Below are positions 1-8,284 of a DNA stretch of 64,000 bases, piece by piece. How positions within the stretch are numbered: the stretch's first letter is position 1; each line of letters opens with the position of its first letter. A program made the position numbers and the translations under genes. The notes under the pieces are model-generated. The model saw only the letters and a program-made list of their open reading frames with translations, searched no databases and was not told the DNA's origin. The stretch comes from Sphingomonas sp. SORGH_AS_0879 (lineage in GTDB: Bacteria; Pseudomonadota; Alphaproteobacteria; Sphingomonadales; Sphingomonadaceae): NCBI RefSeq assembly GCF_030819175.1, contig NZ_JAUTBJ010000002.1:754001-818000 (forward strand), given 5' to 3'.

Positions 1-1010
1 CCGTCGATGATCGGACGGCCCGAGATCGACCACCAGCGTTCGGCCTCGGGGCCGTCGGCCACCGTGCAGACCGTATAGTCGGAAAAGCTGGTGCGCGACG
101 CCATGTGGAACGACAGGGTCCGCTCGGTCCCCGGTGCGGAGGGGTCCATCTGGAAGATCTCGGTCAGCATCCGCCCCGTGGAATCCAGACCCGATGCGCG
201 CAGATCCTCGGCGACTTTCCGGGACAGATAGGTCAGCCGTCCCCGCCGATCGGTTTCCCAGAACCAGCCGGTGCCATGTTCCTCGAACTCGGCGATCATC
301 TTGACCGCCTGTTTCCCCTGGCCGAATTCCTGCGCCCTGACGCTGGCGGTATCATAATCCAGCCGGCCCATGCGCCACGCCTTGACGACGAGCAGCAACA
401 TGGCCGGCCCGACCCCCGCCAGGACCGGCAGGACCGATATGCCCCAGGCGATCGCCGCGACCGGCGCCAGGAAGGCGAAGCCGAAGGAATAGCCGAGCAT
501 CGCCGCCCGCACCGGATGCAGCATCGCCGCCGTCACCCACATCGTGCAGGCGAGCGCCAGCGCCGAGCCCCATCCGCTGGGCCCATGATGCGCCCGCGCG
601 ACGATGAAGAGCAGCGGGCCGGTCGCCAAGGCGAGGACCAGGCTCAACAGGCCGAGCCACCGCTTCATCTGGTAAAGCGGCTTTTGTCGTGAAACGCCGT
701 GATAAAGAAAAATCCCGATCGCCAGCGCGACGAACAAGATAACGCCGCACGCCGCCGTCTTCTCGATCAACAACGCGCGCGAATCACCCAGAGAACTGAA
801 GCCGAGTATCACGGCCATCGCGATCAGATTCTGCAGAATGGCCAATGGCCATGTCCGGCACAAAGTCTTCAACCGATTGATATGCGACGCGATCAGCAGC
901 TCGTCATTGTCCTCGACAAGACCGATCAGGGCCAGCAGCGGTATTCGGTCGGTGGTCACGGACGACATGCGCGGTTTGCGATCCCAGGGATTTGGGACCG
1001 CTCCTGCCAT
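1..1010 (-). CDS. Membrane PAS-domain signalling protein, 5' part only (runs off left edge)
   Basis: An open frame begins at an ATG at 1010 (protein starts MAGAVPNPWDRK) and stays open to the window edge, giving 336 codons. Roughly five hydrophobic segments lie between residues 52 and 207. A PAS-like region follows from about residue 235, with the motif GTGWFWETDRRGRLTYLS. The layout (membrane domain, then PAS, then an unseen C-terminus) is typical of sensor kinases and of GGDEF/EAL cyclic-di-GMP enzymes. The output domain lies outside the window, so the activity cannot be stated. The gene is divergent from the fumarase gene, with under 100 bases between them. Confident as a real gene; the family is inferred. 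Confidence 0.75.
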   Translation of the reverse strand, partial: MAGAVPNPWDRKPRMSSVTTDRIPLLALIGLVEDNDELLIASHINRLKTLCRTWPLAILQNLIAMAVILGFSSLGDSRALLIEKTAACGVILFVALAIGIFLYHGVSRQKPLYQMKRWLGLLSLVLALATGPLLFIVARAHHGPSGWGSALALACTMWVTAAMLHPVRAAMLGYSFGFAFLAPVAAIAWGISVLPVLAGVGPAMLLLVVKAWRMGRLDYDTASVRAQEFGQGKQAVKMIAEFEEHGTGWFWETDRRGRLTYLSRKVAEDLRASGLDSTGRMLTEIFQMDPSAPGTERTLSFHMASRTSFSDYTVCTVADGPEAERWWSISGRPIID

Positions 1011-1106
1011 GATTGACGTTAAGAATGATTGAAGCCGCCCTCAGCGGGCGTGCCGGACCTCATGTCGACATTGCACAGCGCGTCCGGCTGTCGCAAAAGG
1101 CGGCGC

Positions 1107-2630
1107 ATGACGACCCTGATCCGCGACACCGACCTGATCGAGAGCGTGGCCGACGCGCTCCAGTTCATCAGCTATTACCACCCGATGGATTATATCCGCG
1201 CGCTCGGGCAAGCCTATGAGGCCGAGAAGAGCCCGGCGGCGAAGGACGCGATTGCGCAGATCCTGACCAACAGCCGGATGTGCGCGGAGGGGCATCGCCC
1301 GATCTGCCAGGATACCGGCATCGTCACCGTCTTCGTCAAATGGGGCCAGGATTGCCGCCTGTCGGGCGACCGTTCGCTGCAGGAAGTCGTCGATGAGGGC
1401 GTGCGCCGCGCCTATCTCCACCCCGAAAACAAGCTGCGCGCCTCGATCCTCGCCGACCCCGCCTTCACCCGCCGCAATACCAAGGACAACACGCCGTCGG
1501 TCCTGCATGTCGAGATGGTGCCGGGTAACAAGGTCACCGTCGACGTCGCGGCCAAGGGCGGCGGGTCGGAGAACAAGTCCAAGTTCAAGATGATGAACCC
1601 GTCCGACTCGATCGTCGATTGGGTGCTGGAGATGGTGCCGCAAATGGGTGCCGGCTGGTGCCCGCCGGGGATGCTCGGCATCGGCATCGGCGGCACGGCG
1701 GAGAAGGCGGTGCTGCTCGCCAAGGAATCGCTGATGGGCGCGATCGACATGGGGCAGTTGAAGGAACGCGGACCCCGCAACGATATCGAGGCATTGCGCA
1801 TCGAGCTGTTCGACAAGGTCAATGCGTTGGGCATCGGCGCGCAGGGGCTGGGTGGGCTGTCCACCATCCTCGACGTCAAGATCCTCGACTGGCCGACCCA
1901 CGCCGCGTCTAAGCCGGTCGCGATGATCCCCAATTGCGCCGCGACCCGTCACGCACACTTCACGCTGGACGGCTCCGGCCCGGTCTATCTGGAAGCGCCC
2001 AAGCTGGAGGAATGGCCCAAGGTCGACTGGAAGCCGGACTTGCAGGCGGCCAAGCGGGTCGACCTCAACACGCTGACGCCTGAAGAGGTGAAGAGCTGGA
2101 AGCATGGCGACCGGCTGCTCCTCAACGGCAAGATGCTGACCGGCCGTGACGCCGCGCACAAGCGGATCAAGGACATGCTCGACCGCGGCGAAGAGCTGCC
2201 GGTGGAGTTCAAGGGGCGGGTGATCTATTATGTCGGCCCGGTCGATCCGGTCGGCGAGGAAGTGGTCGGCCCGGCGGGCCCCACCACCGCGACCCGCATG
2301 GACAAGTTCACCCGCATGATGCTCGACCAGGGCCTGCTGGCGATGGTCGGCAAAGCCGAGCGCGGACCCGCCGCCACGGACGCGATCCGCGAACACCAGT
2401 CCGCCTATCTGATGGCCGTCGGCGGCGCGGCGTACCTCGTCGCGCGCGCGATCAAGGGATCGAAGGTCGTCGGTTTCGAGGATCTGGGCATGGAGGCGAT
2501 CTACGAATTCGACGTGGAGAATTTCCCCGTCACCGTCGCGGTCGATGCCGAGGGCCAGAACGTCCACACCCTGGCCCCGCTGGTGTGGCGCGAGAAGATC
2601 GCCAAGGAAGGCCTGCTGACCCCGGCCTGA
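1107..2630 (+). CDS. fumA: Fumarate hydratase class I (iron-sulfur, FumA/FumB type)
   Basis: Catalyses reversible hydration of fumarate to L-malate in the TCA cycle, in the cytoplasm. The 507-residue length fits the single-chain, oxygen-sensitive class I enzymes. Three cysteines suited to ligating a 4Fe-4S cluster are visible: C67 in EGHRPICQDTG, C185 in GAGWCPPGMLGIG and C277 in IPNCAATRHAHF. The N-terminal alpha part is followed by the beta part, with YYVGPVDPVGEEVVGPAGPT near residue 400. The start at 1107 is preferred because AAAGG lies 6 bases upstream; an upstream in-frame ATG at 1029 would add 26 residues that do not look like the family. The gene appears monocistronic, with a family A repeat just after its stop. 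Confidence 0.95.
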   Translation: MTTLIRDTDLIESVADALQFISYYHPMDYIRALGQAYEAEKSPAAKDAIAQILTNSRMCAEGHRPICQDTGIVTVFVKWGQDCRLSGDRSLQEVVDEGVRRAYLHPENKLRASILADPAFTRRNTKDNTPSVLHVEMVPGNKVTVDVAAKGGGSENKSKFKMMNPSDSIVDWVLEMVPQMGAGWCPPGMLGIGIGGTAEKAVLLAKESLMGAIDMGQLKERGPRNDIEALRIELFDKVNALGIGAQGLGGLSTILDVKILDWPTHAASKPVAMIPNCAATRHAHFTLDGSGPVYLEAPKLEEWPKVDWKPDLQAAKRVDLNTLTPEEVKSWKHGDRLLLNGKMLTGRDAAHKRIKDMLDRGEELPVEFKGRVIYYVGPVDPVGEEVVGPAGPTTATRMDKFTRMMLDQGLLAMVGKAERGPAATDAIREHQSAYLMAVGGAAYLVARAIKGSKVVGFEDLGMEAIYEFDVENFPVTVAVDAEGQNVHTLAPLVWREKIAKEGLLTPA

Positions 2631-2638
2631 GGTCAAAA

Positions 2639-2692
2639 TCCTCCCCATCTCCGATGGGGAGGGGGACCATGCGAAGCATGGTGGAGGGGCAG
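2639..2692. repeat. Family A palindromic repeat (single copy)
   Basis: Two consecutive small hairpins: CTCCCC..GGGGAG around ATCTCCGAT, then GGGGACCATGC..GCATGGTGGAGGGGC. The same plan recurs at 4489-4623, 57684-57813 and 63901-63957 with variable stems but constant GGGGGACC and GGTGGAGGGGC flanks. It lies between the convergent 3' ends of fumarase and the small membrane-protein operon, so it may also act as a terminator. Confidence 0.8.
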
Positions 2693-2701
2693 ACCTTGCG
2701 G

Positions 2702-3214
2702 TCAGTCGATCGGGTCTTCATCCCTGACCCACCGCACCGTCCAACTGGCATGGGCGGTGGGCATCGCCGAGAAGACGGTCATCAATAGAAACCCGGTCCC
2801 CACCATCGCCTCCGACAGCCTGGCCATGTCCCAGCGCGCCCAATTCGCCACTGCCGCAAGCAGGATCAGGCTGAGGGGCGCGGTCGCGGATACCAGCATA
2901 TAGGTGAACGCGATCGATCCAGCCCGTGCCGCTTGGTCCCATTCGTCGACCCGCTCCATCGCGCCGAAGGGCTTGAGGGGCCCGAGCAGTCTCATAAAAT
3001 TGCCGATCGAGAGCCCGACAATGAGAATGATCAGGCCGAGCGCAGCGCGTCGCGGTGATCCGAGTACCATGATATAGCCCGCCAGCGCCAGGATCAGCGA
3101 GAATGTGGCGGGACCGCGCAAAGGCCGACGTCGGGGCCTGCCCTCTGCGAAGGCGGGAATGCCGGTCCAGCGGGCCATCGCGTCAAGCCGTTCGAAAAGC
3201 CGTTGGTTCGTCAC
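2702..3214 (-). CDS. Small multi-span membrane protein, third of three in the XRE operon
   Basis: Encodes 170 residues from a GTG at 3214 whose bases overlap the TGA of the upstream gene (GTGA), indicating translational coupling. About four hydrophobic segments are visible, near residues 34-50, 55-70, 100-122 and 132-152. The sequence VDEWDQAARAGSIAFTY between the second and third segments resembles the YDEFE..AL...RRA motif of the two upstream proteins. Relatedness is inferred from this motif and layout; overall similarity is lower than between the other two. Function is unknown. Position behind a small XRE regulator suggests a regulator-plus-membrane-partner unit. Confidence 0.8.
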   Translation of the reverse strand: MTNQRLFERLDAMARWTGIPAFAEGRPRRRPLRGPATFSLILALAGYIMVLGSPRRAALGLIILIVGLSIGNFMRLLGPLKPFGAMERVDEWDQAARAGSIAFTYMLVSATAPLSLILLAAVANWARWDMARLSEAMVGTGFLLMTVFSAMPTAHASWTVRWVRDEDPID

Positions 3215-3696
3215 AGCACCTCGTCCTCCCGATCGGGCATGGGAACCATGAACTCGGCGAAGGTGGCGGGCAGGCTGATGCCGATGACCAGCAGCGTGAT
3301 GAGCCACCCGGTCCATTGCATCGGTTCGGTCGGCACCGGCCAGCCGAGGCCGGGGGCGGTGATCATCCAGCTTATGAGCAAGGCGATCAGGCCGATATAG
3401 GTGGCGAAGGCGCGCGCGGTGGCGCGCAGCAGCGCGGCATGCTCGAACTCGTCATAGACGGTCAGCCCTCGTCCGCTCGCCCAACTGTCGCGCGCAAAGG
3501 GCGAGAAGGAGATGAAGAAGCCGGGAAGCGCCATCAGGAAGAAAGGCGGGTGATCGCCCCGCGCGAGTATCACGCTCGCCAGTGCGATCACCGTCGATCC
3601 CGCCAGTCCCCACCGCACCCAATAGCGTCGCGGTCGCTGCTTCATGCTGGCGGCATACCATTTGCGAAAGTCGTATCCGTCGCGATAGCCGGTCAT
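3211..3696 (-). CDS. Small multi-span membrane protein, second of three in the XRE operon
   Basis: A 161-residue protein starting MTGYRDGYDFRKWY at an ATG at 3696 that overlaps the TGA of the preceding gene (ATGA). Four hydrophobic segments flank a central cytoplasmic-looking stretch with SPFARDSWASGRGL and VYDEFEHAALLRATARAF. The C-terminus LPATFAEFMVPMPDREDEVL aligns well with LPAMLAEFAIPFPDQEDAA of the neighbouring protein, so the two are clear paralogues of identical length. No enzymatic motif is seen. Probably an inner-membrane protein of unknown function made stoichiometrically with its neighbours. Confidence 0.85.
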   Translation of the reverse strand: MTGYRDGYDFRKWYAASMKQRPRRYWVRWGLAGSTVIALASVILARGDHPPFFLMALPGFFISFSPFARDSWASGRGLTVYDEFEHAALLRATARAFATYIGLIALLISWMITAPGLGWPVPTEPMQWTGWLITLLVIGISLPATFAEFMVPMPDREDEVL

Positions 3697-4178
3697 GCAG
3701 CGTCCTCCTGATCGGGGAAGGGAATGGCGAATTCGGCGAGCATCGCCGGCAGGTTGCTGGCGACGATCAGAAGCGCCGCGACCCATGTCGCCCAGTCCCA
3801 GAATCCATCCGGCATCGGCCAGTGATAGCGGCTCGCCACGGCGCACCATGCCATGGCCAGAACCGCAAGGGTGCTGATCGCGGCATAGGCACGGCGATGC
3901 GCCTGCATCAGCGCTTGCCTTTCGAACTCGTCATAGTCGCGACCGCGACCTCTTGCGAAGGGTGAGCGACCGGAGGCCACGCTGAGGCCGGCAACGAACA
4001 TCGGTGCGATGCCTTCGCCTATATCGAACCGGACCTGGACGATGGCCAGGGCGAGCGTAAGGGCGATGATCGCCAGCAGTGTCCAGCGCAGCGAATGGCT
4101 GCGATAAGGTCTGCTCCATCCGGGCGGCGCTTCCCCCGGCGCGTAGCGGCCGGTCCAGCGACGGCTGTCATAATCCAT
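3693..4178 (-). CDS. Small multi-span membrane protein, first of three in the XRE operon
   Basis: A 161-residue protein (MDYDSRRWTGRYAPGEAPP) whose ATG at 4178-4176 shares a base with the stop of the XRE gene (TGATG). A charged N-terminal tail of about 30 residues precedes four hydrophobic segments. It shares with its downstream paralogue the SPFARGRG block, the YDEFERQALMQAHRRAYAA block and the LPAxxAEF..P.PDxED tail. No signal peptide or catalytic motif was recognised. Tandem duplication within the operon is the simplest origin. The role is unknown; regulation is probably by the adjacent XRE protein. Confidence 0.85.
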   Translation of the reverse strand: MDYDSRRWTGRYAPGEAPPGWSRPYRSHSLRWTLLAIIALTLALAIVQVRFDIGEGIAPMFVAGLSVASGRSPFARGRGRDYDEFERQALMQAHRRAYAAISTLAVLAMAWCAVASRYHWPMPDGFWDWATWVAALLIVASNLPAMLAEFAIPFPDQEDAA

Positions 4179-4414
4179 CAGGCGTCTCCATCCCGGCGCA
4201 GTGCGTCGGTGAGCGAGGGAAAGGGCGAGAGCGAGAAGACCAGTTCGACCGGCGCGTCGAAATAGGCGGCGATCTTCAGGCCCAGTTCCAGGCTGGGTTT
4301 ATAGTCGCCGCGTTCGAGATAGCCGATCGTCTGCGGATTGACGCCGACCGCCTCCGCCAGCTCGCGCCGCGACACGCTGCGGTCGTTGCGGAACAGGGCG
4401 ATCCGATTGTGCAT
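4178..4414 (-). CDS. Small XRE-family helix-turn-helix transcriptional regulator
   Basis: A 78-residue protein that is almost entirely a Cro/C1-type helix-turn-helix: SRRELAEAVGVNPQTIGYLERG at about residues 15-36 covers helices 2-3, followed by the typical YKPSLELGLKIAAYFDAPVELVF. Such short regulators usually act as homodimers that repress their own operon. It is the first gene of a four-gene, base-overlapping operon with three membrane proteins. No Shine-Dalgarno is visible before its ATG at 4414. A candidate -10 element ends about 9 bases upstream, which suggests a leaderless transcript. Confidence 0.9.
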   Translation of the reverse strand: MHNRIALFRNDRSVSRRELAEAVGVNPQTIGYLERGDYKPSLELGLKIAAYFDAPVELVFSLSPFPSLTDALRRDGDA

Positions 4415-4422
4415 ATAGGTAC

Positions 4423-4450
4423 GCTATACGAGATGTTGTGTTTACACAAC
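4423..4450 (-). promoter_or_regulatory. Candidate promoter and palindromic operator of the XRE operon
   Basis: GTTGTGTTTACACAAC at 4435-4450 is a perfect 7-bp inverted repeat with a 2-base centre. Read on the minus strand, it overlaps a possible -35 (TTGTGT, 4444-4449) and sits just upstream of a possible -10 (TATAGC, 4423-4428). A dimeric HTH regulator encoded immediately downstream is the obvious candidate ligand. Autoregulation is inferred, not shown. Confidence 0.5.
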
Positions 4451-4488
4451 GATTCGTTTTTTGGGATGTGTGCTTGTGGGAAATCATC

Positions 4489-4623
4489 CCTCCCCATCTC
4501 CGATGGGAAGGAGGACCATACGAAGCATGGTGGAGGGGCGGGCAACGTCAGCGACGGGACCATGCCCCTCCACCACCGGGCTGGCACCCGGCGGTCCCGC
4601 TCCCCAAGCTCGCTTGGGGAGGA
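4489..4623. repeat. Family A repeat pair, facing copies
   Basis: Copy one (4489-4540) reads CCCTCCCC..GGGAAGGAGGACC..GGTGGAGGGGC. Copy two (4563-4623) is in the opposite orientation, ending CTCCCCAAGC..GCTTGGGGAGG. They fill the gap between the fadD stop and the XRE promoter. Read on the minus strand they lie directly behind fadD and could fold into a strong hairpin in its 3' UTR. Confidence 0.8.
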
Positions 4624-4628
4624 ATGGG

Positions 4629-6416
4629 TTAGTTTTTGTAGAGGGCGTTCAGGCGCTCGCCGTACACCTCGCGTAATACGTGGCGGCGGATTTTCAGCGA
4701 CGGGGTCAGTTGCTGGTTCTCGATCGCGAAGGGTTCGTCGGCGATGATGAAGCGGCGGATGCGTTCGCTCACCGACAGGTCGCGATTGACCCGGTCGATC
4801 GCCGCCGAGATGGCCCCGCGGAAATCGAGATCGTCGTCCAGCGCGGCGCGGTTGCAGCCGGTGCCGGATTTGGCGCACCATTCGGCGGTCCATTCCGCGT
4901 CGGGCACGATCAGCGCGACCATATAGGGCCGCCGGTCGCCCGCGATCATCGCCTGGCCGATCTCGGGCTGGAGGGTCAGCATCCCCTCGACCTTCTGGGG
5001 GGCGACATTCTCGCCCTTGTCGTTGATGATCAGGTCCTTCTTGCGGTCGGTGATGCGCAGGCGTCCCGCCGCGTCGAACTCGCCGATATCGCCGGTGTGC
5101 AGCCAGCCGTCCTTCAACACCCGGTCGGTCTCGACCGGATTGCGCCAATAGCCGTGCATGACCAGCTCGCCGCGCACCAGGATTTCGCCGTCCTCGGCGA
5201 TCCGCACCTCGGTATCCGCCAGCGGCGGGCCGACCGTCTCCATCCGCACGCCCGCGCGGGGGCGGTTGCAGGCGATGACGGGGGCGGCCTCGGTCTGGCC
5301 ATAGCCTTGCAGCAGGGTCAGGCCGATCGAGTGGAAGAACAGCCCGATCTCGGGATTGAGCGGCGCGCCGCCCGACACCATCGCCTTCAACCGGCCGCCG
5401 AAGCGCTTGGCGATCTTGGGCTTGAACAGCATGTTGACCGCCAGTTGTGCCGGACGATCGATCAGCCGGAGCTTGCCGTCATAGCTGCGTGCGCCCAGCG
5501 CCAGCGCCTGGTCGAGCAGCCGCGCGCCCAGGCCGCCTTTCTTCTCGATCGCCTTGGCGATGCGGGTGTGCAGCACCTCGAACAGGCGGGGCACGACGAA
5601 CATGATCGTCGGGCGCACCTCCTCGATATTGGCGGCGAGCTTGTCGAGCCCCTCGGCATAGTAGATCTGCCCGCCCAGCGAGATGGGGAAATGCTGCCCC
5701 CCGGTATGCTCATAAGCGTGGGAGAGGGGGAGGAAGGACAGGAACACCTCATCGTCCCAGCCGAAATCCTCGGCGATGACGGCGCTGCACCCGGCGCAAT
5801 TGTGCAGGATCGCGCCGTGATGCTGCATCACCCCGCGCGGCGCGCCGCCGGTGCCCGAGGTATAGATGATGCAGGCCAGATCCTCGCGGGTGAAGTCGGC
5901 CCGCGCGGCGGCCTCCGCCGGATCGGTCGGATGCTCGGCGATCATCGCATCATATTGGCGGCAGTCGATCTGGCTCGGCCCCAGGCGAAGCGCCTCGAGG
6001 CCGATCACCGTCTGGACATGGTTGGAGCGTAGCGCGGCGGGCATCAGCGTCGTCGCCAGCTTCTGAGTCGAGACGATGATCGCGCGCGCGCCCGAATTCT
6101 CGATGATATGCGCGTGATCGCGCTCGGTATTGGTGGTGTAGGTCGGCACCGTGACACAGCCCGCCGCCATGATGGCGAGGTCGGCGATGCACCATTCGGG
6201 GCGGTTCTCCGACACCAGCATCACCCGGTCCCCGTGTTGCAGGCCCGTCGCCTTCAGCGCCATCGACAGGCTGGCGACCTGCCGAGCCGTCTCCGCCCAA
6301 CTGATCGAGCGCCATTCGCCCGCGTCCTTGCGCCACAGGAAGGGCGCGTCGCCCTTCTCGGCGGCGCGGGTGAAGAACATGGTGACGAGATTGGGGAAAT
6401 ATTCCAGCGTGCGCAT
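4629..6416 (-). CDS. fadD: Long-chain fatty acyl-CoA synthetase (AMP-forming)
   Basis: Activates fatty acids to acyl-CoA through an acyl-adenylate, feeding beta-oxidation or lipid synthesis. At 595 residues it fits the eukaryote-like (FAA1/ACSL-type) bacterial branch. Visible ANL-superfamily motifs are the P-loop YTSGTGGAPRG (185-195), GYGQTEAAPV (about 375) and GWLHTGDIGEFDAAGRLRIT (about 455), followed by DRKKDLIINDKGENVAP containing the hinge and CoA-binding residues. The start MRTLEYFPNLVTMFF agrees with this family. It lies 76 bases downstream of gamma-glutamyltransferase on the same strand, so read-through is possible, but there is no functional link. Confidence 0.93.
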   Translation of the reverse strand: MRTLEYFPNLVTMFFTRAAEKGDAPFLWRKDAGEWRSISWAETARQVASLSMALKATGLQHGDRVMLVSENRPEWCIADLAIMAAGCVTVPTYTTNTERDHAHIIENSGARAIIVSTQKLATTLMPAALRSNHVQTVIGLEALRLGPSQIDCRQYDAMIAEHPTDPAEAAARADFTREDLACIIYTSGTGGAPRGVMQHHGAILHNCAGCSAVIAEDFGWDDEVFLSFLPLSHAYEHTGGQHFPISLGGQIYYAEGLDKLAANIEEVRPTIMFVVPRLFEVLHTRIAKAIEKKGGLGARLLDQALALGARSYDGKLRLIDRPAQLAVNMLFKPKIAKRFGGRLKAMVSGGAPLNPEIGLFFHSIGLTLLQGYGQTEAAPVIACNRPRAGVRMETVGPPLADTEVRIAEDGEILVRGELVMHGYWRNPVETDRVLKDGWLHTGDIGEFDAAGRLRITDRKKDLIINDKGENVAPQKVEGMLTLQPEIGQAMIAGDRRPYMVALIVPDAEWTAEWCAKSGTGCNRAALDDDLDFRGAISAAIDRVNRDLSVSERIRRFIIADEPFAIENQQLTPSLKIRRHVLREVYGERLNALYKN

Positions 6417-6492
6417 ATGCCTCTCCCACCGGCCCGTATCGCGTCCGTAAACGCGCGATCGGGCTCTTTGTATGCTTGTCGGGTTCGTGTGC

Positions 6493-8238
6493 TTATTCCG
6501 GCGGGCGACCGGGTTTGTCGCCGACCCGCTGGATCTCGGTCGTGCGGCCGGTCACGTCGATCGCGACGCCTTCGCTGCGCGGATCGGCGGCCCCGACCCA
6601 GCGGCCGTCGACGCGCTCGATCGCATTGGCCTTGAGGCCCAGCGGCGCGACCGTGACCGTCTCGCCCAGCGCTTGCAGGCCGGGCACCAGTGCCTCCAGC
6701 GCGGTGCCCTTTTCGACCGTCGCGACCTTATAGGGTGCGAAGAGCAACCCTTGCGCGATCGCGTCCTGCGCGCTCAGCTTCCAGTCGATGACGCCGATGA
6801 TCGCCTTGGCGACCTGCGCGATGATGGTCGAGCCGCCCGCCGCGCCGATCGCGAGGCGGACCTGGCCGTCGGGGCCATAGACGATGGTCGGCGACATGGA
6901 ACTGCGCGGACGCTTGCCGCCCTCGACCCGGTTGGCGACCAGATCGCCGTCCTTGACCGGCACGATGTCGAAATCGGTCAGCTCGTTGTTGAGCATCGTG
7001 CCGTCGACCGACAGGCCGGAGCCGAACGACCCTTCGACCGTGGTCGTGACCTCGACGACATTGCCCGCATCGTCCACGGTCACCAGATCGGTGGTGCCCG
7101 GCACCTCGCTGACCGGGGCGCGGACGCGCGGCGGCGCGCCGGGGGGCGTTCCGGGCGAAACCGACGCCATGGTCCGGTCGGGCGAGATCAAGGCGGACCG
7201 GCTGGCGATATAGGCCGGGTCGAACAGACCCTTCAGCGGCACTCGGACATAATCGGGATCGCCCAGATACATGTCGCGGTCCGCATAGGCGAGGCGCGAA
7301 GCCTCGGCGAACAGATGCCAGGCGACGGGCGAATCCTTGCCCAGCTTGCCCATGTCGAAGCGTTCGAGCAGTTTCAGGATCGACAACATGGTCGATCCGC
7401 CGCCCGAGGACGGGGCCATGCTGCAAATCCGATAGCCGCGATAGCTGGCACAGAGCGGCGGACGCGGCTTGGCGGCATAGGAGGCCAGGTCGCCGGTGGT
7501 CATCTTCGACGGATTGCGCGCCGCCGTGTTGACCGTAGTGACCAGCTTCTGCGCCTGCGGTCCGACATAGAAATAATCGGGGCCGAGCCTGGCGATCCGC
7601 TCCAGCAGCGCGGCCTGTTCCGGGTTGCGGACGATGCTGCCGAGCGGAAGTACCTGGCCGTCCGGTCCGGTCAGCCGTGCGCGGCTGGGGGCGTCGACAT
7701 GGTCGCCATAGCGGGTCAGCGCGGTCTGGAGGCGCGGGGTCAGCGCGAAACCGTCGCGGGCCAGCCGGATCGCGGGCTGAAACAGCCGGGCCCAGGGCAG
7801 CTTGCCGCCCTTGGCATGCGCCAGCGCCATGCCCCGCAACGCGCCGGGCACGCCGACGCTGCGCCCGCCGGGCACGGCCTCGGAATGGCTGAGCGGGCGG
7901 CCGTCCGGGCCGTAGAACCATTGCGGCGTGGCGGCCATCGGCGCGGCTTCGCGCGCGTCGATGGTGGTGGTGCCGCGCGCGTCATGGCGGACCCAATAGC
8001 TGCCGCCGCCGATGCCGGAGCTTTGCGGCTCGACCACGTTCAGCGCCAGCATGGTCGCGATCGCGGCGTCGGTGGCGCTGCCCCCGGCGCGCAATATCTC
8101 CACCCCGGCGGCGGCGGCGCGGGGGTCGGCGGCGCTGACCATCCCTGTGGCCGGGGCTTTCGGGGCGGGCTGGCGCGCCTCGACGGGCGTGGCGAAGGGC
8201 AGCGCGAGCGCCGCGACGGACAGGAGCCAGTGCTTCAT
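6493..8238 (-). CDS. ggt: Gamma-glutamyltransferase (glutathione hydrolase), periplasmic
   Basis: Cleaves gamma-glutamyl bonds, chiefly of glutathione, releasing glutamate or transferring it to acceptors. The 581-residue proenzyme has an N-terminal signal peptide (MKHWLLSVAALALPFATPVEA) and should self-cleave before Thr382 in PGTTDLVTVDD. Supporting motifs are SGIGGGSYW (about 74-82), PSSGG (276-280), KRPRSSMSPT (442-451, oxyanion serines 446-447) and GAADPRSEG near the C-terminus. The usual TTH after the cleavage site is TTD here (Asp384). The start at 8238 gives the signal peptide directly. It lies 46 bases after pyrD on the same strand. Confidence 0.92.
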   Translation of the reverse strand: MKHWLLSVAALALPFATPVEARQPAPKAPATGMVSAADPRAAAAGVEILRAGGSATDAAIATMLALNVVEPQSSGIGGGSYWVRHDARGTTTIDAREAAPMAATPQWFYGPDGRPLSHSEAVPGGRSVGVPGALRGMALAHAKGGKLPWARLFQPAIRLARDGFALTPRLQTALTRYGDHVDAPSRARLTGPDGQVLPLGSIVRNPEQAALLERIARLGPDYFYVGPQAQKLVTTVNTAARNPSKMTTGDLASYAAKPRPPLCASYRGYRICSMAPSSGGGSTMLSILKLLERFDMGKLGKDSPVAWHLFAEASRLAYADRDMYLGDPDYVRVPLKGLFDPAYIASRSALISPDRTMASVSPGTPPGAPPRVRAPVSEVPGTTDLVTVDDAGNVVEVTTTVEGSFGSGLSVDGTMLNNELTDFDIVPVKDGDLVANRVEGGKRPRSSMSPTIVYGPDGQVRLAIGAAGGSTIIAQVAKAIIGVIDWKLSAQDAIAQGLLFAPYKVATVEKGTALEALVPGLQALGETVTVAPLGLKANAIERVDGRWVGAADPRSEGVAIDVTGRTTEIQRVGDKPGRPPE

Positions 8239-8284
8239 GGCCGCGATCCTAGCGGCAAGGCCCGCCCCGCGCCAAGCCGTAACG

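Noticed and set aside
1041..2648. Open frame on the minus strand opposite fumarase
   Set aside because: Shadow of fumA; rich in Arg, His and Asp with no family motif.
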